A DNA stretch of 64,000 nucleotides from Streptomyces sp. NRRL F-525 (lineage in GTDB: Bacteria; Actinomycetota; Actinomycetes; Streptomycetales; Streptomycetaceae). The notes under the pieces are model-generated. The model had not been told where the DNA came from and ran no database searches. It worked only from the letters and a program-made list of their open reading frames with translations. Location: positions 186,001 to 250,000 of the forward strand of contig NZ_JNXE01000006.1 in the NCBI RefSeq assembly GCF_000716605.1. The letters are read 5' to 3'. Positions within the stretch are counted from its first letter, which is position 1; each line of letters begins with the position of its first letter. Below, piece by piece: positions 51,332 to 59,348 of the stretch. A program made the translations under genes and the position numbers.

Positions 51332-52401
51332 TGAGCGTTCATCACGACAGCGACACGGACACGGACGAGGGCCCGCTGCGGATCGGCGTGCGCGTCCCGC
51401 CCTGCGACCGGGCGGACCGGGTGGCCCGGTCCGTACGACGGGCCGAGGAGCTCGGCTTCGACCAAGTGTGGTTCCCCGACTCGCAGTTGCTGTGGCGGGA
51501 TGTGTTCACCACGCTCACCGCGGCCGCCTTCGCCACCGAGCACATCGGCCTCGGCACCGCCGTCACCAACCTCGCCACCCGGCACCCGTCCGTCGTCGCG
51601 TCGGCCGCGCGCAGCGTCGCCGAACTCGCGCCGGGCAGGTTCACCCTCGGCCTCGGCGTGGGCAACAGCTCCGTCGCGCCCATCGGCCTGCGGCAGACCG
51701 GCTCGGCCCAACTGCGCGAAGGGCTCGGCATGTTGAGGGCCCTGCTGGACGGGCGCGAGTGGGACTTCGAGGGCAAGGTCCGCTCCCGGCTGCGCGACCC
51801 CCAGCCGACCGTGCCGCTGCACCTGGCGGCGAGCGGGCCGCGCAACCTGCGCCTCGCCGGGGAGATCGCCGACGGCGTCATCCTGCTCAGCGGTGTCTCC
51901 CCGCGCACCCTGGCCGCCGCCACCGCCCGGGTCCGGGAAGGCGCGGAATCGGCGGGCCGGAACGCCGACATGCTCCCGGTGACCGTGTCCGCGTTCTGCG
52001 CGGTGACCGACGACATCGAGACCGAGGCCCGCCGGATCAAACCGATCTGCGCCTCGATCGCCCAGAACGGCGGCGCGTCCTTCCTCGCCCTCGCCGGCAT
52101 CGACGTCGACGTCGACGTCCCGGAGACGGTGGAGGGCGTCTACCCGGACCTCGTGCACGCCGAGGACTGGGACGCGGCCGTCGGCATCTGCTCGGCCTGG
52201 ATCAGCGACGAGGCGGCCGTCCGCTTCGCCGAGGAGTTCTGCCTGATCGGCACGGCCGCACAGATCACCCAACGCCTGCGCACCCTCCGCGAGTTGGGGG
52301 TGACTGACGTCTTCCTCCAGCACGTCGGTTCCTACGACCTGCCGACCGACCTGATCGAGAGCGTCGGTGCCTCGGTCCTGCCGGCCCTCCGCCGGGGATG
52401 A
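51331..52401 (+). CDS. LLM-class flavin/F420-dependent oxidoreductase
   Basis: A 356-residue luciferase-like monooxygenase-family protein: GVRVPPCDRADRVARSVRRAEELGFDQVWFPDSQ at the N-terminus (features in order), GLGTAVTNLATRHP and RFTLGLGVGNS. Streptomycete members usually bind F420 and act as reductases or dehydrogenases; some act like 5,10-methylene-H4MPT reductase. Partner and substrate are unknown. Converges on an amidohydrolase 5 nt away. Confidence 0.9.
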   Translation: MSVHHDSDTDTDEGPLRIGVRVPPCDRADRVARSVRRAEELGFDQVWFPDSQLLWRDVFTTLTAAAFATEHIGLGTAVTNLATRHPSVVASAARSVAELAPGRFTLGLGVGNSSVAPIGLRQTGSAQLREGLGMLRALLDGREWDFEGKVRSRLRDPQPTVPLHLAASGPRNLRLAGEIADGVILLSGVSPRTLAAATARVREGAESAGRNADMLPVTVSAFCAVTDDIETEARRIKPICASIAQNGGASFLALAGIDVDVDVPETVEGVYPDLVHAEDWDAAVGICSAWISDEAAVRFAEEFCLIGTAAQITQRLRTLRELGVTDVFLQHVGSYDLPTDLIESVGASVLPALRRG

Positions 52402-52406
52402 GACCG

Positions 52407-53687
52407 TCAGCGGGTTCCCGCCGCCGGCAGCAGATCCTTGCGTACGACGCCGTCCTGGACGACACACACGATGTTGCCGGGATCGCCGAGCACGCCGATG
52501 TCCGCGAGCGGGTCGCCGTCGCACAGGATCAGGTCGGCGGTCCTGCCCGCGGTCAGCGTGCCCAACCGGTCGGACAGGCCCAGGAGTTCGGCGGAGACCC
52601 GGGTGCCGGCGACGATCGCGGTCATCGGGTCCATGCCCAGGTCCACGAGGAAGCGCAGCTCCAGCAGGTTCTGGCCGTGCGGGCAGACCGCCGCGTCGGT
52701 GCCGAGCGCGATACGGGCGCCCTGGTCGATGGCGCGGGCGATGTTCTCCTTGGTGATGCCCGACCAGCGGACCTTCTTCTGGTAGTGGTGCTCCGGCATC
52801 AGGTCCTTGTCGATGCCCGCGAACACCGTGGACAGCGTCGGCACGACGAACGTGCCCCGCTCGCCCGCCAGGTCCAGCGCCCGCTCGTCCAGGCCGTAGC
52901 CGTGCTCGATGCTGGTGACGCCGCCGCGGATGGCGTTGATGATGCCCGCGGTGCCCTGCGCGTGCGCGGCGACCGGCTTGCCGCCGTGCCGCCGGCACTC
53001 GTCCACCACGGCCCGGATCTCCTCCTCCATCAACCCTTCGTCCTCGGGCTGGTCGTAGGGGCTGGCCATGCCGCCGGACGCGCAGATCTTGACCACGTCG
53101 GCGCCCGCGCGGATCACCTTGCGCACGGCGAGCCGGGACTCGTCCACGGTGTCGGCCAGTTCGGCCATCTCGCCGCCGCTGAGGTCGGTGCCGTCCAGCA
53201 TCCGGAAGTCGGCGTGCCCGCCGGTGTGGCTGATGATCCGTACGGCGGTGTGCAGACGGGGGCCGACGATCCGCCCGGTCTCCACGGCCGTACGGAACCC
53301 GGTGGACAGTCCGCCCAGGTCACGCGCGGTGGTGATGCCCGCGTCCAGGGTCTGCCGCAGCCGGGTCGCGGTGTCGTAGGTCACCAGGACCGGGTCGAGT
53401 TCGCCGCGCCGCCCGGGCGGCGAGCCCTGCGCGTACGCGAGGTGGGTGTGGCAGTCGAAGAACCCAGGGAGCACGGTCCGGCCGCCGGCGTCGATGATCC
53501 GGACCGCGGAGCCGTCACCGGGCACGGGTGGAGCCGTGGCCGCTGGTCCGGCGTAGGCGATCGTTCCCTCCGCGTCCGCGACGACGACGGCGTCGGTCAC
53601 CGGGAGCGCACCGGTACCGTCGACGAGGCGGGCGTTCTCGACGCGCAACATGGTCCGAAAGGTCTCTTGCGTCATGGCATCCGTCAT
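52407..53687 (-). CDS. metal-dependent amidohydrolase, dipeptidase-like (1)
   Basis: A 426-residue amidohydrolase of the imidazolonepropionase/Sgx9260-type group that contains Xaa-Pro and Xaa-Arg dipeptidases. Metal ligands appear in order: DCHTHL (HxH), the probable carboxylated Lys in VVKICASGG, His in AAHAQG, His in SIEHGYG and Asp in LGTDAAV. A paralogue lies at 62830. ATG at 53687 or 53675 are both possible. It is divergent from a double Lrp regulator over 83 nt of repeats. Confidence 0.9.
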   Translation of the reverse strand: MTDAMTQETFRTMLRVENARLVDGTGALPVTDAVVVADAEGTIAYAGPAATAPPVPGDGSAVRIIDAGGRTVLPGFFDCHTHLAYAQGSPPGRRGELDPVLVTYDTATRLRQTLDAGITTARDLGGLSTGFRTAVETGRIVGPRLHTAVRIISHTGGHADFRMLDGTDLSGGEMAELADTVDESRLAVRKVIRAGADVVKICASGGMASPYDQPEDEGLMEEEIRAVVDECRRHGGKPVAAHAQGTAGIINAIRGGVTSIEHGYGLDERALDLAGERGTFVVPTLSTVFAGIDKDLMPEHHYQKKVRWSGITKENIARAIDQGARIALGTDAAVCPHGQNLLELRFLVDLGMDPMTAIVAGTRVSAELLGLSDRLGTLTAGRTADLILCDGDPLADIGVLGDPGNIVCVVQDGVVRKDLLPAAGTR

Positions 53688-53704
53688 GGTGGGGCCGAAT
53701 CACT

Positions 53705-53751
53705 CCTCGGTATCAGGAACCTCGGTGTCGGGGAACCTCGCTATCAGGAAC
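53705..53751. promoter_or_regulatory. three near-identical 15-16 bp direct repeats
   Basis: CCTCGGTATCAGGAA, CCTCGGTGTCGGGGAA and CCTCGCTATCAGGAA follow each other directly between the amidohydrolase and the double Lrp gene. Phased repeats like these suit a wrapping Lrp-type protein. Confidence 0.6.
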
Positions 53752-53770
53752 AGGCGAAAGGGAGTCTGCA

Positions 53771-54946
53771 ATGGACGAGATAACCCCGCGCTACGGTGCA
53801 GCTTCCGATCCTGATTTCAGTCGGGCGCGCAGGAATACGCCGTCCCAGGAGGCGCAGGATTTCGCTGCTGCGGATCTCGACGAACTGGACCGCGGCGTCG
53901 TGCACGCGCTGCAGATCCACCCCCGGGCCCCCTGGACCCTGATCGGCGATGTCCTCGGTGTGAATCCGGTGACGGCCGCGCGGCGCTGGCAGCGGCTGGA
54001 GGAGGCGGGGCTCGCCTGGGTGACCGCCTACCCGAGGCTGTCGGACTCCCGGATCGTGGTGACGGGCATCGTCGAGGTCGACACCGAACCCGGCGTCGCG
54101 GAGGACGTGGCCCGCGCCCTCGCCGCCGAGCACGCGGTGGCCAACGTCAAGATCACGGCCGGCGGCCGCGACGTCGTGACCGCCGTACAGACCAGGGACC
54201 TCGACGAACTCGCCCACCTCACCACCCGGCTCTTCCAGCAGACCCCCGGCGTCCGCGCGACCCGCACCCACGTCTCCACCGGCGTCCCCACCGAGGGCAG
54301 CCGCTGGCGCCTGCGCAGCCTGGACGCGGCTCAGTGCGCGCGCATCGAGGCGAGCCACGCCTCCGACATCCCGCCCGACCCGGGCACCGGGACCACCACG
54401 CCCTGGGACTCCCTGGACGCGCAGATCCTCGAACTCCTCAGCTCCGACGGCCGGATGTCGATCCGCGCCCTGGCGACCGCCACGGGCGTCGGTGTCACCA
54501 CCGTCCGACGCAGACTCCAGTCGCTGCTGGCCTCCCGCGTGAGCCTGCGCTGCGACCTCGCCCGGCGGCTGTCCGGCTGGCCGCTGGCCGCGGTGTACTT
54601 CGCCTCCGTGCCCGCCCAGCACCTGGAGGAGACCAGCCGCGTCCTGTCGGGCATCCGGGAGGTCCGCTCGTGCGCGATCACCGCGGGCCCGCACAACCTC
54701 GTCATCGACGTCTGGCTGCGCGCACTGGCCGACGTGCACACCTTCGAGGCGCATCTCTCGCGCCGACTGCCACGCCTGGTGATCGACGACCGCTCGGTGG
54801 TCCTGCGCACGGTGAAGCACATGGGCCGCATCCTGGACCGCGACGGCCGCTGCGTCGGCGTCGTCCCGCTGCGCGAACCCCAGGGACCCCACCTCCCCAC
54901 CGACAGCCTCCTCGCCATACCGGACGACAGGCGCCTGTGGCGATGA
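53771..54946 (+). CDS. Lrp/AsnC regulator with two HTH units
   Basis: A 391-residue protein with two AsnC-type HTHs: one at about 35-85 (LDELDRGVVHALQIHPRAPWTLIGDVLGVNPVTAARR, in order) and one at about 215-265 (LDAQILELLSSDGRMSIRALATATGVGVTTVRRRL, in order). Each is followed by a RAM-like alpha/beta domain. Such doubled Lrp proteins are known in actinomycetes. GGGAG precedes the ATG. An amino acid or peptide-derived effector would fit the neighbouring importer and peptidases. Confidence 0.92.
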   Translation: MDEITPRYGAASDPDFSRARRNTPSQEAQDFAAADLDELDRGVVHALQIHPRAPWTLIGDVLGVNPVTAARRWQRLEEAGLAWVTAYPRLSDSRIVVTGIVEVDTEPGVAEDVARALAAEHAVANVKITAGGRDVVTAVQTRDLDELAHLTTRLFQQTPGVRATRTHVSTGVPTEGSRWRLRSLDAAQCARIEASHASDIPPDPGTGTTTPWDSLDAQILELLSSDGRMSIRALATATGVGVTTVRRRLQSLLASRVSLRCDLARRLSGWPLAAVYFASVPAQHLEETSRVLSGIREVRSCAITAGPHNLVIDVWLRALADVHTFEAHLSRRLPRLVIDDRSVVLRTVKHMGRILDRDGRCVGVVPLREPQGPHLPTDSLLAIPDDRRLWR

Positions 54947-54989
54947 CATCCCGAACTGCCTTTGCCGTGATGCCTGTTGAGGAGCACTG

Positions 54990-55787
54990 ATGCGGTCCAC
55001 GTACCTCCCCGGCGCCGGCGGCCACCTCCGCTGGCTCGACCTCCCGGGCGACGGCCCCGCCCACGTGTACCTCCACGGACTGGGCTGCGCGGGCTCGGCC
55101 GACTTCACGGGAATCGCGGCTCTCCACGGCGGACGCGCGATCGTCGTCGACCTCCTGGGCCACGGCTTCAGCGACCGCCCGAAGGACTTCCCCGGCACCC
55201 TGGAGGCGCACGCCGAGACGGTCGCCGCCGTCCTCGACGACGAGGGCATCAAGGACGCAGTCCTCGTCGGCCACTCGATGGGCGGCGCCATCGCGATCGT
55301 CCTCGCCGCGACCCGCCCCGACCTGGTCTCCCGGCTCGTCGTCGCCGAGCCCAACTTGCGCGCGGGCGGCGGACTGTACAGCGCGGCCATCGCGGCCCAG
55401 TCCGAGGAGGACTTCGTCGGCCACGGATTCCGCACGGTCCTGTCGACACTGGATGCCGACTACGCGGCCCGCGTCCGCACGGCCGACCCCGCGATCCTCC
55501 ACCGCAGCGCCGTGAGCCTGGTACGCGGGAAGACTCCGGGCACGGCGGACCTCTTCTACGGCCTTCCCCAGCCGAGGGTGATGCTCATCGGCACCCGCAG
55601 CTGCCCCTACGCGGACGAGCCCGCCGTACGACAGGCCGGCATCCCGGTCGTCCTCGTCCCCGGCGCGGGCCACCACATGATGCGCGACAACCCCGAGGGG
55701 TTCGTGGCGGCCTTGGCCGAGAGCGGTGCGGGGGCAGGTGCTAGAGGGGAGCGCGGAGGGAGTCGTACCGGGCGAGTCGGGTCGTGA
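54990..55787 (+). CDS. alpha/beta hydrolase
   Basis: A 265-residue alpha/beta hydrolase with HGLGCAG oxyanion loop, nucleophile Ser in GHSMGG and His in GAGHHMM. Its ATG has GAGGAG at 54979-54984. It runs convergent into the IclR gene, overlapping it by 47 nt; the Gly/Arg-rich tail beyond GAGAGAR is probably non-functional. It follows the double Lrp gene by 43 nt. Substrate unknown. Confidence 0.87.
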   Translation: MRSTYLPGAGGHLRWLDLPGDGPAHVYLHGLGCAGSADFTGIAALHGGRAIVVDLLGHGFSDRPKDFPGTLEAHAETVAAVLDDEGIKDAVLVGHSMGGAIAIVLAATRPDLVSRLVVAEPNLRAGGGLYSAAIAAQSEEDFVGHGFRTVLSTLDADYAARVRTADPAILHRSAVSLVRGKTPGTADLFYGLPQPRVMLIGTRSCPYADEPAVRQAGIPVVLVPGAGHHMMRDNPEGFVAALAESGAGAGARGERGGSRTGRVGS

Positions 55788-56529
55788 TGACCGTCGATGC
55801 CTGGGTGAGGGCGGTGAGCAGCCGGGTGATCCTGCTGCCCGCCGTGGGCGCGATGACCGACAGCGCTCCCAGGTAGGCGCCGCCCGCGCCGCGCACGGGC
55901 ACCGCGACGGCGAGGTAGCCGAGGCGCCGCTCCTCGACCTCGACGGCGTAGCCCTGTTCCCGAACACGCTTGAGTTCACCGGGCAGTTGGGCGGGGCCGA
56001 GCGTGTGCGGGGTGCAGCGGACCGCCAGCGGGAGGACGCTCGCCAGCGGGTACTGCTCGGGGAGCAGCGCCAGGGTGAGCTTGCCCGCGGCGGTGCTGTG
56101 CAGCTGCAGGCGTCGGCCGTCGGCGGTGGAGCGGGCTTGATTGCGGTGCGTGCCGATGTTCTCGACGCACAGCAGCTCGGAGTCGTGCGGGATCGCCAGG
56201 ATCACGGCGTTGTCCAGGTTCTGCGCGAGGCTCTCGATCACCGGCCTGGCCGCCTCGCGCAGAGTGCGCTGCTGGGGCGAGCGCAGGCCCATCGTGTAAA
56301 GCCGTACGCCCAGGCGGTAGTTGCAGCCGTCCCGCTCCAGGAAGTCGGTGGCCACCAGCTCCTGGCAGAGCCGGTGCACGGTGGCCTTCGCGATGCCGGT
56401 GCGCGACCTCAACTCGGCGAGACCCAGCGAGAAGTCGTCGTCGCCGAAGGCCGACAGGATCAGACTCACCTTGCCGAGCACCGAGTTGGGCCGCTCGCCG
56501 GACTCCCGGACCGCGCCGGCGGTGGTCAT
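55741..56529 (-). CDS. IclR-family regulator (2)
   Basis: A 262-residue IclR protein with an N-terminal winged HTH (LRSRTGIAKATVHRLCQELVAT over about residues 40-62) and an effector domain with QLHSTAAGKLTLALL. Its ATG overlaps the stop of the upstream hydrolase (ATGA), so it is the last gene of the Opp-hydrolase operon and probably controls it. Confidence 0.92.
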   Translation of the reverse strand: MTTAGAVRESGERPNSVLGKVSLILSAFGDDDFSLGLAELRSRTGIAKATVHRLCQELVATDFLERDGCNYRLGVRLYTMGLRSPQQRTLREAARPVIESLAQNLDNAVILAIPHDSELLCVENIGTHRNQARSTADGRRLQLHSTAAGKLTLALLPEQYPLASVLPLAVRCTPHTLGPAQLPGELKRVREQGYAVEVEERRLGYLAVAVPVRGAGGAYLGALSVIAPTAGSRITRLLTALTQASTVITTRLARYDSLRAPL

Positions 56530-57320
56530 CCCGCCGCCACCCAGTCGAGGATGTGCCGCGAGAACTCCTCGGGAAGCTGTTCCGGTACGGGGACATGTCC
56601 GCCGGGAATGACCCGCGTCTCGCAGCCGATCGCCTCGGCGAACTTCTCGAGGCCTGGCATCGAGAAGTGGTCCCCGGACGCGCAGACGGCGAGGGTGCGG
56701 GCGGTGACGAGAGGCAGCCGCTGGTCCATCATCGAGCCGCGTACCGCGACGTGCCCTTCCTCGACCCGGTCCAGCACGGTCAGCGCGTCGATCATGAACC
56801 GGTTGAGGGCGGCCTCCTCGCCGGGCTGGTAGAACTCCCGCCTGTGGTTCCACAGTTCGAGGAGATGAGAGCCGTCCGGCTGCGGTACGACATGGTCGAC
56901 TGCCTTGCGCTGACCGGCCGAGCGGCGCTTCTCCTCGTCGATGAAGGGGGTCGCGGAGAGGAACAGACTCGCGACCCGCTTCTGGTGGCGTGCGGCGAGC
57001 TCCACCGCGATCACCCCGCCGGTGTGGTGGCCGACGAGATGGAAGCGCTCCAGGCCGAGTTCCTCGATCAACGAGTCGGCCGCGTCGGCCCACCGCTCGA
57101 TCGTGTGGGGTCCGTCGGGTTTCGCGGAGGCGCCGAAACCCAGGGTGTCCATGGCGATGGCCCGGTGCGTGGCTCCGACGCGGGGGAGCACCTCCAGGTA
57201 CTCGGTCCAGGAGCGCGGTGTCTGATGGAGCATCAGAACCGGTTCGCCCGTGCCGCATTCGACATAGTGCAGCTGGCCGAACGGGCTGGATACATAGCCT
57301 CGGTGCAGTGTGTCCGTCAT
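56526..57320 (-). CDS. alpha/beta hydrolase with GHHTG in place of GxSxG
   Basis: A 264-residue alpha/beta hydrolase with HQTPRSW, a GHHTGG nucleophile elbow and a C-terminal PGGHVPVPEQ. The elbow has His where Ser, Asp or Cys is required for ordinary catalysis, while fold signatures are intact. Its ATG overlaps the OppF stop (ATGA) and its stop overlaps the IclR start. A binding or non-classical role is possible. Confidence 0.85.
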   Translation of the reverse strand: MTDTLHRGYVSSPFGQLHYVECGTGEPVLMLHQTPRSWTEYLEVLPRVGATHRAIAMDTLGFGASAKPDGPHTIERWADAADSLIEELGLERFHLVGHHTGGVIAVELAARHQKRVASLFLSATPFIDEEKRRSAGQRKAVDHVVPQPDGSHLLELWNHRREFYQPGEEAALNRFMIDALTVLDRVEEGHVAVRGSMMDQRLPLVTARTLAVCASGDHFSMPGLEKFAEAIGCETRVIPGGHVPVPEQLPEEFSRHILDWVAAG

Positions 57321-58318
57321 GAGTGACCCCCTGGTTTGTGGCACGCGGTCAGATGGCCCGGTGTCTGTTCTGTGAGTGCGGGGCGCTCGCTGCGGCAGCG
57401 GTCGTCGGCCAGCCAGCAGCGGGAGGAGAAGGGGCAGCCGGTCGGAATGTCGGTCGGCGAGGGCAACTCGCCCTTGAGGACGATCTGTTCGCCCGGCCCG
57501 GTGTCGTCGCCGGGTTCGAGGACGGACGAGAGCAGGGCCATGGAGTACGGGTGCTGCGGAGCCTCGAACAACTGCCGCGCCGGGGCGATCTCGACGATCG
57601 ACCCGAGGTACATCACGGCGACCCGCTGACTGAGGTGGCGGACCACACCGAGGTTGTGCGAGATGAACAAGTAAGCGATGCGGTCCCGCTGTTGGATCTC
57701 CTGGAGCAGATTGAGGATCTGCGCCTGGATGGAGACGTCCAGCGCCGACGTCGGCTCGTCGAGGACGATCACCGACGGCTGCGGGGCCAACGCCCGTGCG
57801 AGCGCGAGGCGTTGACGCTGGCCGCCGGAGAACTCGTGCGGATAGCGGCCGGCCGCCGCCGCGTCGAGCCCGACCTCCTCCAGGACTTCCGCCAACCGGG
57901 CGCGCCGGTCGGTGCGCGGCACCCCGCGTGCACGCAACGGCTCCTCGATGCTCGCGCCCACCGGCAGCCGGGGGTTCAGCGAGCCGTTGGGATCCTGGAA
58001 CACCATCTGCACCGCACGCCGGAACGCCTTGAGGTCGGCGCTCTTCGGCTGGTGCGTCATGTCCTTGCCCTCGAAGCGCACGGCGCCCCGGGTGGGCCGG
58101 TACAGCCTGGTGGCGATCCGGCCGAGCGTGCTCTTGCCGCACCCGGACTCGCCGACCAGGCCGACCGTCTCACCGGGGTTCAGGGCCAGCGAGATGTCGT
58201 CCACGGCCCGGACACCGGAACGGCCCGGGCGGCGTCCGAACTCGTGCCCTATACCGGCGAGTTCGAGCAGCGGCACCTGGGTGTCCGCGGCGGTCTTGTC
58301 CAGCTGTGCTTCAGTCAT
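57317..58318 (-). CDS. oligopeptide ABC transporter ATPase (OppF-like)
   Basis: A 333-residue ABC ATPase with Walker A GESGCGKST, signature SGGQRQR, Walker B VIVLDEPTSALD and the C-terminal OppD/F extension with Cys in CPFSSRCWLADDRC. It pairs with the OppD-like ATPase upstream, overlapping it by 8 nt. ATG at 58318 preferred to an open extension to 58357. Confidence 0.95.
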   Translation of the reverse strand: MTEAQLDKTAADTQVPLLELAGIGHEFGRRPGRSGVRAVDDISLALNPGETVGLVGESGCGKSTLGRIATRLYRPTRGAVRFEGKDMTHQPKSADLKAFRRAVQMVFQDPNGSLNPRLPVGASIEEPLRARGVPRTDRRARLAEVLEEVGLDAAAAGRYPHEFSGGQRQRLALARALAPQPSVIVLDEPTSALDVSIQAQILNLLQEIQQRDRIAYLFISHNLGVVRHLSQRVAVMYLGSIVEIAPARQLFEAPQHPYSMALLSSVLEPGDDTGPGEQIVLKGELPSPTDIPTGCPFSSRCWLADDRCRSERPALTEQTPGHLTACHKPGGHS

Positions 58319-59348
58319 CGTCTCCTCCGGCTGCGGTCGGGGCGTCCTCGATGTCACGCCAGCAGCGCGACACCCACCCTTCGCCGACGGGCCGCAACGG
58401 CTGGGGCTCGGCGCAGGCGTCGGCGGCCAGCGGGCAGCGCGGTGCGAAGCGGCACCCGGGCAACTTGCGGGCGTCGTCCGTGAGTTGGCCGCGGATCGCG
58501 GTGAGCGGGGTGCCGTCGCCCTCCCGCATCCGGGGCACCGCGGCGAGCAGCGCCCGTGTGTACGGATGCCGGGGCGCGTTCAGCACCTGCTCGACCGTGC
58601 CGGACTCCACCGCCTGACCGGCGTACATCACCTGCACCCGGCTGCACATGGCGGTGATGACCCCGAGGTCGTGCGAGATGAGCAGCATCCCCATGCTGTG
58701 CTCCTCCTGGAGCGAGCGCAGCAGGCGCAGGATCTCGGCCTGCACGGTGACGTCGAGGGCGGTCGTCGGTTCGTCGGCCAGCAGCAGGCGCGGGTTGCCC
58801 GCCATCGCGATGGCGATGACGACGCGCTGGCGCATGCCGCCGGACAGTTCGTGCGGGAACTGCTTGGCCCGGCGCTCCGGGGAGGGGATCTCCACCAGGC
58901 GCAGCAGGTCGACCGCCCGCTCCTGGGCCTCCTTCCGGCCGGCCTTGCCGTGGATGCGCAGCACCTCGGCGACCTGCGCGCCGACCCGCATGCACGGGTT
59001 GAGCGAGGTCATCGGCTCCTGGAAGACCATGGCCACGCGGTCGCCGCGCAGGTTCTCCAACTCTTTCGGCGCGCTGCCCAGCAGATCCGTGCCGCACGCC
59101 TCCAGCCGGTCGGCGCGGACGTCGGCGCCGGAGCCCAGCAGCCCCATGGCGGCGAGCGCGACGCTGGACTTGCCGCAGCCGCTCTCGCCGATCAGGCCCA
59201 CCACCTCGCCCTGTTCGACGCGGAGATCCACACCGGAGACGACGTCCGAGCCGCCGAATCCGATGTGCAGTCCGGAGACGTCGAGGACCGGGCCCGCGCC
59301 GCCGGACTCGGTGGCGGCACGGGCGGGCGTCAAGGTGTCGGCTTTCAC
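58311..59348 (-). CDS. oligopeptide ABC transporter ATPase (OppD-like)
   Basis: A 345-residue ABC ATPase with Walker A GESGCGKSS, signature SGGMRQR, Walker B LLLADEPTTALD and the Cys-containing C-terminal extension (LPGCRFAPRCPLAADAC). The GTG at 59348 overlaps the stop of the substrate-binding protein (GTGA). Energises import with OppF. Confidence 0.95.
   Translation of the reverse strand: MKADTLTPARAATESGGAGPVLDVSGLHIGFGGSDVVSGVDLRVEQGEVVGLIGESGCGKSSVALAAMGLLGSGADVRADRLEACGTDLLGSAPKELENLRGDRVAMVFQEPMTSLNPCMRVGAQVAEVLRIHGKAGRKEAQERAVDLLRLVEIPSPERRAKQFPHELSGGMRQRVVIAIAMAGNPRLLLADEPTTALDVTVQAEILRLLRSLQEEHSMGMLLISHDLGVITAMCSRVQVMYAGQAVESGTVEQVLNAPRHPYTRALLAAVPRMREGDGTPLTAIRGQLTDDARKLPGCRFAPRCPLAADACAEPQPLRPVGEGWVSRCWRDIEDAPTAAGGDDD

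Noticed and set aside
56530..57258. Upstream extension of the IclR 2 frame
   Set aside because: Out-of-frame shadow of the coupled hydrolase gene; the natural IclR N-terminus starts at 56529.
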